NCBI GenBank assembly: GCA_951812925.1
Contig: OX638371.1
Coordinates: 40,026,101-40,090,100, forward strand
Direction of reading: 5' to 3'
DNA: 64,000 nt
Source of the DNA: Calliopum simillimum
Taxonomy: Eukaryota > Arthropoda > Insecta > Diptera > Lauxaniidae
The position numbers were made by a program, and so were the translations under genes. Every line of letters begins with the position of its first letter. Within the stretch, counting starts at the first letter, position 1. Of this stretch, positions 44,804-54,737 are shown in pieces. The notes under the pieces were generated by a model, which worked only from the letters and a program-made list of their open reading frames with translations, searched no databases and was not told the origin of the DNA.

Positions 44804-46045
44804 AGCCGTGTTTTTAATCCGTTCCTTGATTTGTCATAATTATGTGTTAGAAAAATGCATTGATAGATTTATATGTAAATCGATCTTTGCAAATATATGA
44901 CTAAAAGTTCAATTATATAAAATCAACTTTATTCCAAAGTAAACGGTTTCCCGCTGGAGGCCGAAATTTTTCAAAAATAATTGTATATCATGAAAAAGCG
45001 ACCTTAAAATATGGGATATATAATTTGCTATATTTTGTTCCTTAAGGTCATCTTTCCACAGCTAACAGTTTGTGCGCTAGAGGCCGATTTTTGTAAAAAA
45101 AAAAAAAAATCGAATTTTTAGAAACTTTTTCTTTGAAGCAACATTTTTATATATCGTCGCCTGAGTTCTCTTTTGCCCCATATGCATATTTATTAAAAAC
45201 ACAAAAGCAAATAACTTGAGTTTTTGTCGACACAGGTTATGTGATTTTGCTTTTATAACGAATATGCGTATGGGGCAAAAGAGAATTCAGACGACGATTT
45301 TATTTTCAAAATTTACCAAAAATTTTAGTAAAAACCTAAAGAAAAAATTAAGAAATATAGCAAATTTTATATCCTACAGTTTTTGGAACATAACTGTGCA
45401 CATTTTTTGCGGTTTTAGGGTATACAGTTTCTCATACTCAAAAAAAGGGGTTTTTGATAAAAATTTTAAAATATCCCAACCCTCAGGCTAAAATTCGCAA
45501 AGAAACTATAAACCGATTTTAGCACTCTTGGTCTTGAAAGTTGCACCGTTTATCAACCTTTGACGTAATGTAGTACACATAAAATTTTAAGTTTTGAATG
45601 CAAGTTACACTGTGAAACAAAAATACCAAAAATCATACAAAGTATGTTAGAATTGTCATATCTCGTGTAATTTTAATCCGATTTCCATTCTGAAGACCAT
45701 GTTTGAAAGCTCCTAGATTTTCATTAGTTTCTAATCAAAATTTTGAGTGTATTTTAAAAGAAAAACATAAAAAGGTCGCTTTTTCATGATATACAATTAT
45801 TTTTGACAAATTTCGGCCTCCAGCGGGAAACCGTTTTCTTTTGGAATAAATATTTGAAAGTAAAACTATAGAAAAACAGATTTCCTACATTTATTGAGGT
45901 CTAAAGTGTTTGTGTGTGTCTTCTATCCTGAGTTATAGCAAAAAACCCGTTTTTTGAATCAAAAACTTGTAACTTCTTCCGGGACTTCCATAGGGCAAAC
46001 GTCACTGTAGAGCAATGAGAAAAAAACGAAAAATGTAGAAAATTT

Positions 46046-46269
46046 ATCGCTCTCAAAAAAACAAAAAAATATAAAATTTAGTATTATGACAAAAAGAAAA
46101 ATATGGCACATGCAAAAATTCTAATTTTTTGGTTTTTCCTCTGTTATGCATCGCTCAAACCAACAATGCATCTCATACATCATTGCGTGGTAGCTAACAA
46201 TGTAAATCATTATCTGTTCAAAAAACAGCTGAACACAGGAATATGTAAATTAAACTCTAAAAATATTAA
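46046..46269. other. Spacer
   Basis: A 67-codon chance frame (46103-46306) runs into the TTAA element and shows no known motif. Confidence 0.4.
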
Positions 46270-46898
46270 CCCATTTTCGGCCGCTGTTCGAGTACGCGAA
46301 CAGTAAAATTGACAATTTTCAATAATTTTTTAAACAATGAAAGCAAATGATTTAAAAAAGATTTTTAGTGCCTTATATTACTTTGATCTTTTGGCCGTTC
46401 GAAAATACTATTTTCCACTCCCCCACCCACCTCCATTTGTTTCAGGGGGGTGGTTGAAAATGCCTTGTTGACGGACCTTTTTTTAAAAAATTGTAAAAAA
46501 TATGAAATAATCACAATAAAAAAATTAATGATGAGGTTTTATAGTCAAAGGACCAAGGACCAAATCAACACCTGTCATTACCTGAAAGGTGCCGGTATGA
46601 GTCAAAGTTAGTGTCCGATTAATCGAACGTTTTCGGGGAAAAGGGCAATAAGCCTCGTTCCGCTAAAATTCGCAAAAAGTTTTCCCATTACTACCGCTCC
46701 CACCTATGCGACGATGGCATAAGGTAAAAAAAAAATAATTTTGGCGGGGGATGGGGAAAACGAAAAAAAAAAATTGCCAAAAAAAAAATTCGTAAAAATT
46801 TTTTGATGACGGATTTGGCATCATGGGGTGCTAATTACACTAAAAATATACTTTATATCAAAAAATAAAATAGTTCTATTTTCTTGGCCGAAAATGGG
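46270..46898. mobile_element. 629-bp piggyBac-type MITE
   Basis: TTAA at 46266-46269 and 46899-46902 flanks the inverted ends CCCATTTTCGGCC. TTAA duplication and a terminal CCC are hallmarks of piggyBac elements. No coding sequence is inside. Poly-A and poly-G runs (GGGGGGTGG near 46443) are present. The ends differ from the piggyBac at 57742 (CCCTTTAATCGG), so it belongs to another family. Confidence 0.85.
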
Positions 46899-46902
46899 TT
46901 AA

Positions 46903-48416
46903 TATTTTGAAATAAATTAGAAAAATTACTCTCGAAAAGAAATACAAAAGTGTTTCTCTGATTTTTCCGGGTGTCTGTTGAAATTACGATTATGCCCAAA
47001 ACAATTAAGCTATATACATGAAATTTGGAGCAGATGTCAACAATGGTTGTCTGGGATGAAAAATGTGCATAAGGGCTTTTTAAAGTTTTAAGACAGGTTT
47101 ACGTGAAAATTAACCGATCACGCCACTTTTTCATTCCAGACAGCCTACACAACGGCCACTTTAATGTAAACTAGAATCGCCCAGTGGTCAAAATTCGACC
47201 ACAAATGTAATAAATAGTTTTGATACTTTTTGGATACTTCTAGTACTTTTTTTTATCTATTTGGTACAAAATAGAAAAGCTCATTCATCATCCCTGGTAT
47301 AATCCGCGAAATATAAACAAAACTAAAAACATGAAGTTAGTGCTATGCTTTTTGTCTTTTTCTTTGTGCTTTATCCTTTTATCAGCTCTGTGTGACCGTG
47401 TATTTTGTTGTTGTTGGTATTGAAAAATTTGTATTAAATTTTACCTGGCTTAAAGTCAAAATATTAACATAATTTTAACTTTGTGCACATCTACACACAA
47501 ATACCTTTATAATGGTGTATAATTTAAAGTCTTACTCCATTTCTAACATAGTAAAAAAAGATGGACAGGCGTTTGCCTTGCATATTAATATATAGATATA
47601 TACATATGGCATGCATTTACATATGTCCTCTTTTTATGTACCATCATATATTTTATGTAAAACATTTGCTTCAAAACAAACAGAAAATAAATAAAATTGT
47701 GTTCGCTGAATTATAATTAATTTTTATGTTTACTAAATGTAAAAAAAAAATATGCGCAAATTTCCAACAATTAATTCATGTCAGAAAGCTCTGGAAATAT
47801 TCATTTTACAGTCATTGAATTCAATTTTCCTTATTTTGCTTTACAGGTGTTTTTTGTGCAACCAAAAATTGTTTTCAGCTGTTAACGAAAACGGTCCGGC
47901 AGAATTTTTTAATGCAAGTGCAGTAACTTTATTGGAAAAATCAAAAAATTCTATTAAAAAAGTTTAGCTTTTCATATTTTCAAGAATAAAAGAATGTTTT
48001 CGTCAGTACTGGAACGCAAAAAGCCAAATGGATGTATTTAAGTAAAAATGGTATTTTTGGTACAAAAATTGTTTACAAGTTTTCTGCTTCTGCCTGTTTT
48101 TGAGTAACTTATGCAATCTTGTTTTGTTTTGCCTTTCTAGGTGCCTAAGCTTACCCTCTATCTGTGTTATAGTGAATTTTTACCCTTCGCTATTGAGCCT
48201 TGCCACAATTTTGATTTATTTTGTAGTCTGAGACTTTTTCCAACTTAAGGGCGCAACACCTCCACAAGCCTCAGAAGCAGCTTTGTGGATGGTTTCAGCC
48301 ACGTTTCTTTTTTTCCACCTTTTATTTCAATCTCATCCAGATGTGCCGCTAATACTGAACATTATGCTGTCTAGATCAAGTATCACAGACTGAGTGAGCA
48401 GATCTCTATACATTTA
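46903..48416. other. AT-rich stretch, no recognised gene
   Basis: A short imperfect inverted pair (GTCTGGGATGAAAAATG near 47050 and CATTCCAGACAG near 47130) is the only structure. Frames such as 47752-47967 have no motif. Confidence 0.4.
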
Positions 48417-49181
48417 ATACCCTACACTGCAGTATTTCGAAAATTTTTCTTGTTCGGAAGGTGCCATGCCCTCTTGTCCGAGTTCTCTCAGCTTTTACTC
48501 AGTGCTTACATTTACACTTCTTAGCGTCTGAGTGAAATTTAGTATGATTATCTCAAAAAACGTTTTCAGTTTAGCGTTTTAAAGCATTTGCTTGTATGGG
48601 AGGTGCCACGCCCTCTTGTCCGAGTTTATCTAGTTTCTGCTCAGAGCGTATATTTATAGTCCTTAGTGCTTTAGTGAAAATTTGGTTGGATTATCTCAAA
48701 TAACGTTTTCAGTACAGCATTTTGAAATTTTGCTTGTATCGGAGGTACCACGCCTTCTTGTCCGAATTCGCCTGGCTTTTGCTCAGAGCTTAAGCTGATC
48801 ATCTTTAGTAGTTATGTGTGTTTTGCTTGAGATATCGCAAATAATGCTCGTAATATGGCATTTTGAACATATTCTTTGTATGAGCGGTAGGCGTGCCCGT
48901 TGACCGATTTCGCTCATTTTCAATCCCTTGAGCTAACCTTGACGATGGAGGCAGAGTACCGAATTTCATTGAATTATCTTGCTCAGTTTTCCCCAAAAAA
49001 TCTATTTTCACGCACAGCCAGCCAGACAGGCGGACCCAGCTGGCCAAACAGACGGACATGGCTATATCGACTAAAGAGGTGACGCTGATCAAGAATATAT
49101 ATACTTTTCTACACCTGCCACGCCACCTTCTCTGCGTTACAAACAGAAGGACAAAGTGAATAAACCCTGGGTGTAGGGTAT
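48417..49181 (+). repeat. Tandem-unit repeat element, family B copy 2
   Basis: Starts ATACCCTACAC (48417) and ends with the complement GTGTAGGGTAT (49171-49181). Three tandem units of about 142 bp begin near 48459, 48600 and 48743, each with GGTGCCACGCCCTCTTGTCC followed by TTTTGCTCAGAGC. The distal part shares GACGGACATGGCTATATCGA, GGTGACGCTGATCA and GTTACAAACAGAAGGACAA with copy 1. The frames on both strands are not genes. Confidence 0.85.
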
Positions 49182-50634
49182 AATAATTAAATAATCATTT
49201 AAATTTCTAATCTTTACCGAAAAAAAAAATTACTTTAGCGATACCTGTCTCATTTCTTTTGGATCTAATAGAGGTCCAGGAAATAATTACAATGATATGA
49301 GTCGCTCGGATCTAATTTTTAAGCCCAACACGCAGGGTGATGCACTTTTTCATTTCATTTGTAGCGCAGAGAGTGCATGACAGGTTGAGCAATTTCGAAA
49401 AGAAAAAAAATATTGATTAATTTAAACTAAAATCTGAAGTAAAAAACTGGGGCCTCAAGCTGTATTATCAGGTTTTCTGGCTAAAGATTTCCTTGGTCTG
49501 TTATATAATTTTAAAATCCTCGAAAACCATAGGAAATATAGTAATCTATTGCCAGATTCGGATTCAGCACCGAAATTTACATTGAAAATGACTTCTTGCT
49601 TTTATCTGTTGTTAATTTAAAAAAAAAAACAACTTTATTTTTTAATAAAAAACTGTTTATTTTTTCTTTTAAAATTCATCTTGGGGTCGTCTGCGTACTT
49701 TTCCTGGGAAACTTTTGCGGGTTTTACTAAATGACGGACAGTTGCTTCCAATAGAAACAAAATTAAAAACGTTCCTTTATGAACAGTATGTCATCAATTT
49801 TATGTACTAAGGATATTAAAAAAAAAAGTTTAACTTTGTGGCTCACAAATTTCTCAATTCTACTCAACTGAATTGTTCGTTGTCAATCCTTAGAACATAA
49901 TGATTAAGTGCAAATGTTAAAAAGGACACTTAAGTAGATTGATTCCATTGTGAAAGAAAATTGTTGACTTACTCTTATGAATTGATAGCAACGCTTTTTT
50001 TAAAAGCTCTATTAATAAGACGTTATCGGCTTGTGGAACCGACCATCAATTAAATGGGGCAATTCAATTTGTCTGTCTATCCCTTAAAGTTTTTGGTATG
50101 GCCTCGACAGACTAAAGCGACTACATAAGCCACAAAAAAAGATTTGTGTCCACAAACAATTGTGCAAATATTTTGAATAGATTCTCTTTATCTTATCAAT
50201 GGACATTCATTAATCTTTAGGTCTTAAGCTCAATAATTTTTCCTTCCACAGAATGACGTTTATTTTGTTTCGTTTACTTATAATTAAAAAAACAAACATA
50301 AATCACAATTGGGTTAATAAAACTCAATTATTTAACATTTTGTTACCAAAAACAATAAAATGAAAGCATATCTTTTTCTTGACATAACTATCATAGAATA
50401 AAGGACATAGGACATTCTTGTTTAAAAATAAAAGTTTTCACAAAAAGTTTCCTTTTCACTATTACTAAATTCTTTTAAGCTTCTTGAAACATAAGTCAAA
50501 AAAAAACTTTAAATTATTTCTTTTTGAAGAACAAATTTTTGAGTTAACTTATATTTTTATTTAAAAAAGATTAAGGATTTTTTAAAATTTTATTTCAAGG
50601 ATTCAAAAGTTTAAAGTCAGAATGACTGTTTTTG
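49182..50634. other. AT-rich stretch, no recognised gene
   Basis: No coding motif, inverted repeat or duplication was identified. Confidence 0.4.
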
Positions 50635-50885
50635 ATACCCTACACCCAGAGTATATTCACTTTGTCCTTTCGTTTGTAACGCAGAGAAGGATGCGTGGCA
50701 GGTATAGAAAAGTATATACATTCTTGATCAGCGTCACCTCTTGAGTCGATATAGCCATGTCCGTCTGTCTGGCTGGCTGGGTGTGCGTGGAAATACATTT
50801 ACTGAGAAAACTGAGCAAGATAATTTAATGAAATTTGGTACACTGCCTCCGTTGTCAAAGTTAGCTTGTGGGATTGAAAACACTG
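50635..50885 (-). repeat. Tandem-unit repeat element, family B, truncated copy 3
   Basis: Minus orientation. Begins ATACCCTACAC and continues through the shared blocks CTTTGTCCTTTCGTTTGTAA, ATCAGCGTCACCTC and TCGATATAGCCATGTCCGTC, stopping at about 50885 before the 142-bp units. Only the distal end is preserved. Confidence 0.8.
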
Positions 50886-50894
50886 CATTACAAA

Positions 50895-51125
50895 TAATTA
50901 ATATGTGTGTGTAACATTTTGCAAATCATTTTTTCTAAACTAATTTGGTGTCGCTGAGTCCAAAAATCGCATTTATTTTTTTTTCCTAGGGGCCGTTCTG
51001 AAGATAATCGACCTTTTCTATTTTTAAGTTATAAGTAGTTACATTTTTTTGAACATATTTTGAGAAACCCAATTTTGATCGAATTTGTTTTTACACTATT
51101 ATAGAAAAAGTTCCTATACTTCCAA
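50895..51125 (-). repeat. Copy of the right interior of the 11267-14621 transposon
   Basis: Reads, on the minus strand, like 14190-14450. Shared blocks include AACCCAATTTTGATCGAATT, the CCTAGG/GGCCGTTCT region and GTCGCTGAGTCC versus GGAGTCAGCGAC. It joins the truncated family B copy directly, so one of the two has inserted into or recombined with the other. Confidence 0.65.
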
Positions 51126-51980
51126 CTTAAAGGATATCTCTGAAACGGTAAGTCATACGACAAAAAGCAATAAGAAAATCACAAGATCTACAACCGGTTT
51201 TTTTGACATTTAAAGGTTTTTTTTTGAATATCGTCTAAACGGTTACTTCGATGTGAACACATATGGCTTATGTTTTGTAGATTTTGTGATTTTCTACAAA
51301 ATTGGTGCCGTTACTTTTTATCGAGTGAATTACCGTTTCAGAGATATCCTTCAAAAAATCAGTATTTTCTAAATCTTAACGGTTTTTGAGGAATATCTCT
51401 TATACCATGAGTCGGTCCAATTATCTTTTGAACGGTCTTTTTATTTTTTTGTAGGACTCCTTGTTAAAGAGTATTTGCAATTTTAAAAGGAAGATATCTC
51501 AATACGAACTTATGCGTAGCATTTAAATATAACAACTGTGAACAACTTTTTAAAATGGGTTATCTCCTAAACCATATCCCACACGAAACATTTGTTACAT
51601 CTCTACATAGGAAATTTCCTGTTTTACAAAATTGTGAAGAAAATTTTTTCTGTGAAATTTAGCGTTAGTGAGATATTTGCAAAAAAATAATTTTAGCAGC
51701 CTTTGAACCTGAATAACTTTTTATGCGCACAATGGACTTCAATGGACTTTCTACACTTTATTTATCATGCATAATAATATATCATGCATATGATTCCGGT
51801 GAAAAAAATTCACTTGGAATTATTTCGCACAGCAGCTCTTTTCTCGTCTCATTTTCCTGGGCTGTTTCTTGAATGCGTTTATCATTGTACGCTCTGTGTT
51901 TTTGTATGCTTCGGGCATGATTTTATCGTTTATTTATTAAAAATTAAATCCGGTAGTTTTGGTGATATAATTGCGAATTT
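51126..51980. other. Spacer with a local inverted repeat
   Basis: About 51133-51190 pairs imperfectly with 51275-51350 (GGATATCTCTGAAACGGTAA versus TTACCGTTTCAGAGATATCC). Otherwise unrecognised. Confidence 0.5.
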
Positions 51981-52945
51981 ATGATACCTGGCAAAAGAAC
52001 ATCATTTGAGGTGGCTCAGCTGGGCAAACAATACATAATTTATTTAATCATGCAAAAAATGAGAATAGACTGGATATAAACCCTACGAGTGGCCGTTCAC
52101 GCAAAATATCAGAGTGAGTAGAACGTATTTTGCTAGGAAAAATAGGTCAAAACCCTCAGATTTTGACTCGAACCGTTGCCAGTGAAATCAATGAAGAATG
52201 TGAAGAAACGGTTTCCCACGAAACAATAAGGCAGGCTCTGAAAAAGATCAAGTATACGTCTAGAGTCGCCCGAAGGAAACCACTTCTTTCAGCACAACAT
52301 AAAGTAAAGCGATTGACCTTCGCAGTTATGCAAGTTGGGAAATCCCTTGAATACTGGAATCATGTAATATTCTGTGACGAGACTAAAATTATGCTCTATT
52401 ATAACGACGGGCCAAATAGAGTGTGGAGAAAGCCATTAAAAGCATTGGAAAACCGCAATATTATTCCAACTGTGAAATTTGAAAAAGCTTTCAGTCGTGG
52501 TGTGGGCGTGCATTTCCAGCAAAGGAGTTAGAAACTTGGCTTTCATAGAGAATACAATGGATGCCAAACAATATCTGAACATTTTGCAGTCTCATTTAAA
52601 AAGTAGCGCGGACAAATTTGAATTTATTAATGAAAACAAGCCGGAGTTCAAATTTTATCAAGATATTGACCCGCAAGATAAATCACATATGATCAGAACG
52701 TAGCAAAGCAATAGATACGCCGGCACATAGTCCCGACTTAAATCCTATTGAGAATGTTTGGGCCCATTTTAAAAGAAAAGTTGCCAAAAGGCTGGAAGGC
52801 TTTCGAAAATATCTCAAAACTGCAATATTAGAGGAATGGAATTAAATACCCACCGACTATGATTTACAGAACTTAATTAATGTCAAGAATAGACGTTTAG
52901 AAGCCGTGATAGACGCCAAGGGTGGCCATTCTAAATATGTATTAA
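51981..52945 (+). pseudogene. Tc1-like transposase, decayed
   Basis: Starts MIPGKRTSFEVAQLGKQ at 51981, an ordinary transposase N-terminus. After a stop-rich patch the frame at 52130-52531 gives LTRTVASEINEECEETVSHE and TIRQALKKIKYTSRVARRKP (the second helix-turn-helix and RKKP motif), then WNHVIFCDETKIMLYYNDG with the first catalytic Asp. The frame then shifts: VVVWACISSKGVRNLAFIEN, and KFYQDIDPQDKSH, the second Asp. After another shift come TPAHSPDLNPIENVWAHFKR (catalytic Glu), then YDLQNLINVKNRRLEAVIDA and KGGHSKY, the C-terminus. The full order is preserved but with at least three frame breaks. Terminal inverted repeats were not found. Confidence 0.88.
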
Positions 52946-53119
52946 TACTACTTTTCTCTCAATTTTATTATTAAAAAACAAAATATGTAAAAACACTTTA
53001 TTGACAGATAATTCTTGTAGAATATTTTGTTTTTGCCACCATGTGGAAAAAGCATTTTTTTTTTTTGTTGTTATTTCTTACTTAATATATCAATTAAATA
53101 AAATGAATTCAAAAACTAA

Positions 53120-53379
53120 ATCGAACACGGTGCTTGTAAGAGAATTTAAATCAAATTTTGATGTACCTCGGATTTTTTTGTAAATTCTTATTATAGATGC
53201 CAAAAGAAGTTATTCTATGCAAAAAATAAAATTATAGAGGTGGCGCTTTTTTAAAAAAACGATAAAAAGCCCTGTGATAGGAAAAACTCTTTTTTACTCA
53301 AGAGGAAGGCATCTTACGAAAAAAGTGTACATGGCATAAAATGCTTAGAATTGTTCAAGGAATACGTGTACATTTTTTT

Positions 53380-53413
<34 letters not shown>

Positions 53414-54012
53414 AAAATTTTTGACATCGAAATTTAAGGGTTTTTCAAAGAAAAAACGAAATAAACATTTTTTAATTTACAGGATTTCATTCGAAAGAAC
53501 TTTTAAAAACCTTTAAGACAAGATATGTTAAGATTTTTTTGGGCCAGCAGGCTCGATGATATAGCGTTTGAAACGTAGTGATGAAGCCCTGTGAAAGGAA
53601 AAACGCATTTTTACTCAAGAGGAAGGCATCTTACGAAAAAAGTGTACATGGCATAAAATGCTTAAAATTGTTCAAGGAATTTTTTTTGAAAAATTTATAA
53701 AAAAATGAGGTCAAAAATTTTTTTTAAAAAAAAATAAATAATTCCAAAAAAATCCAAAAAAATGTACACGTATTCCTTGAATAGTAATAAGCATTTTATG
53801 TCATGTACACTTTTTTCGTAAGATGCCTTCCTCTCAAGTAAAAAGCGTTTTTCCTATCACAGGGCTTTTGATCGTTTTTTTAAAAAAGCGCCACCTCTAT
53901 AATTTTATTTTTTGCATAGAATAACTTCTTTTGACATCTATAATAAGAATTTACAAAAAAATCCGAGGTACATCAAAATTTGATTTAAATTCTCCCACAA
54001 GCACCGTGCGAA
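53120..54012. repeat. 0.9-kb foldback with internal direct repeats
   Basis: The left arm (53122-53365) mirrors 53755-54010: ACGGTGCTTGT/ACAAGCACCGT, GTACCTCGGATTTTTTTGTA and GCGCCACCTCTATAAT on both. A block containing AAGAGGAAGGCATCTTACGA occurs directly at 53299 and 53613 and inverted at about 53820, so three copies are present. Low-complexity T runs lie between. No coding sequence. Confidence 0.85.
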
Positions 54013-54380
54013 ACGACAGAGAAGTATTAATTTTTTGTTAAGAAATAGTAAAAACTTAATTTTTTTTTTGCCTTGTCTAAACACTTTCTTGACAAGCTTT
54101 ATAATCAAAAAACCAGCAAGAGCTTCACCGCTAAATTTACAGTATTTAAGTATAGACGATAAAGTGATATTTGACATATATTGTTTTTAAAAATTTTGAA
54201 ATGCGTTTTTTGAGATATTCAATTTGGACATTTTTGATGCTCAAAATATGATCTTTGACCTTGACAAAATGAAAAAAAATTTAAGTCTTTGATGTGAATT
54301 TTCTTTTTAAAATCTTTGTTAATTGGTTGCCAAGTTACAGCCTTTTAATGTTAGTTACTTTAACAGTTTTTTGATACTTT
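54013..54380. other. AT-rich spacer
   Basis: No supportable feature until the 15-bp duplication at 54366-54380 that marks the next element. Confidence 0.45.
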
Positions 54381-54546
54381 AAGAATTTTTTAAGTATGTT
54401 ACTTAATGACATGTATATATTGAAAATTAACTTTTTAATTGAACTTTTAGTCATATATTCGCAAAGATCGATTTTCATATAAATCTATCGATGCATTTTC
54501 TACCAGATAATTGTGGCAAATTAAGGAACGAATTAAAAACACAACT

Positions 54547-54593
54547 GCAGTGACATATGTTTCGTCTTTCGCCACAAAGACTCATCAGACTAT
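54547..54593 (-). ncRNA. Hammerhead self-cleaving ribozyme, copy 3
   Basis: Minus strand: stem I ATAGT, CTGATGA, GTCTTT-GTGGCG-AAAGAC, GAAA, short stem III, GTC, then ACTGC. Core, stem II and stem III are identical to copies 1 and 2. Stem I is partly weakened (three pairs plus one G-U). Cleavage is expected after the C at 54552. Confidence 0.85.
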
Positions 54594-54668
54594 TTTTGTT
54601 GTAACTATAATTATTTTTATTTAATTGAATTAATTATAATTGAAAAATTACAAGTTGAAAAACTTTGA

Positions 54669-54711
54669 AAGTACCAACCGTGAAGTCCTCGGTTCAATTC
54701 CGGCCCAGACC
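54669..54711 (+). other. Truncated tRNA-like module of the hammerhead element
   Basis: B box GGTTCAATTCC at 54691-54701, preceded by GTACCAACCGTGAAGTCC (compare GCTACCAACCTGGAGATCC at 44632) and ending CCCAGACCA. The A box is missing. It is clearly homologous to 44601-44675. Confidence 0.7.
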
Positions 54712-54737
54712 AAACTATAGCCGTTTTTTGATACTTT

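Larger units (their letters stand above)
44101..44927. mobile_element. Hammerhead-bearing retroelement, two units head to head
   Basis: Insertion of 827 bp flanked by 12-bp direct repeats TTTATTCCAAAG (44089-44100; 44928-44939). The empty site survives in the opposite arm of the host foldback. It contains two inverted units: a left unit (44101-44423) bounded by a perfect 27-bp inverted repeat (AATTTTTTAAGTGTGTTACT...), and a right unit (about 44600-44927) starting with a tRNA-like module. Each has one hammerhead ribozyme, pointing outward from the centre of the insertion. The duplication length and structure fit retrotransposition, as in Penelope-like elements, retrozymes or SINEs. No coding sequence. 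Confidence 0.85.
42311..46045. repeat. Older foldback element hosting two later insertions
   Basis: The outer left arm is ATTTTCTACAT (up to 42325), then 43906-44100, then 44940-45180. The right arm 45470-46045 mirrors it: CATTGCTCTACAGTGACG versus its complement at about 46001-46020, ACAGATTTCCTACATT at about 45878, and CCGCTGGAGGCCGAAATTT mirrored at about 45805-45825. The centre is a hairpin around 45230 (CTCTTTTGCCCCATATGCAT versus ATGCGTATGGGGCAAAAGAG). The left arm is broken by insertions 42326-43897 and 44101-44927. The right arm shows the intact, uninterrupted version of both target sites. Confidence 0.85.
54381..54722 (-). mobile_element. Single-unit hammerhead retroelement, 342 bp
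   Basis: Flanked by the 15-bp direct repeat GTTTTTTGATACTTT (54366-54380; 54723-54737). It starts with AATTTTTTAAGTATGTTACT (same end as the unit at 44101), contains one hammerhead on the minus strand, and ends with a tRNA-like piece GGTTCAATTCCGGCCCAGAC followed by CAAACTATAGCC. With a clean duplication this copy shows the natural size of one unit. In contrast to the 44-kb right unit, the tRNA-like piece and the ribozyme are on opposite strands. Confidence 0.85.

Noticed and set aside
48805..49092. 95-codon frame in family B
   Set aside because: It lies inside the repeated block present in other copies without an open frame.
51784..51984. 66-codon frame before the Tc1 relic
   Set aside because: Different frame from the transposase and no motif. 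Possibly old 5' flank of the element.
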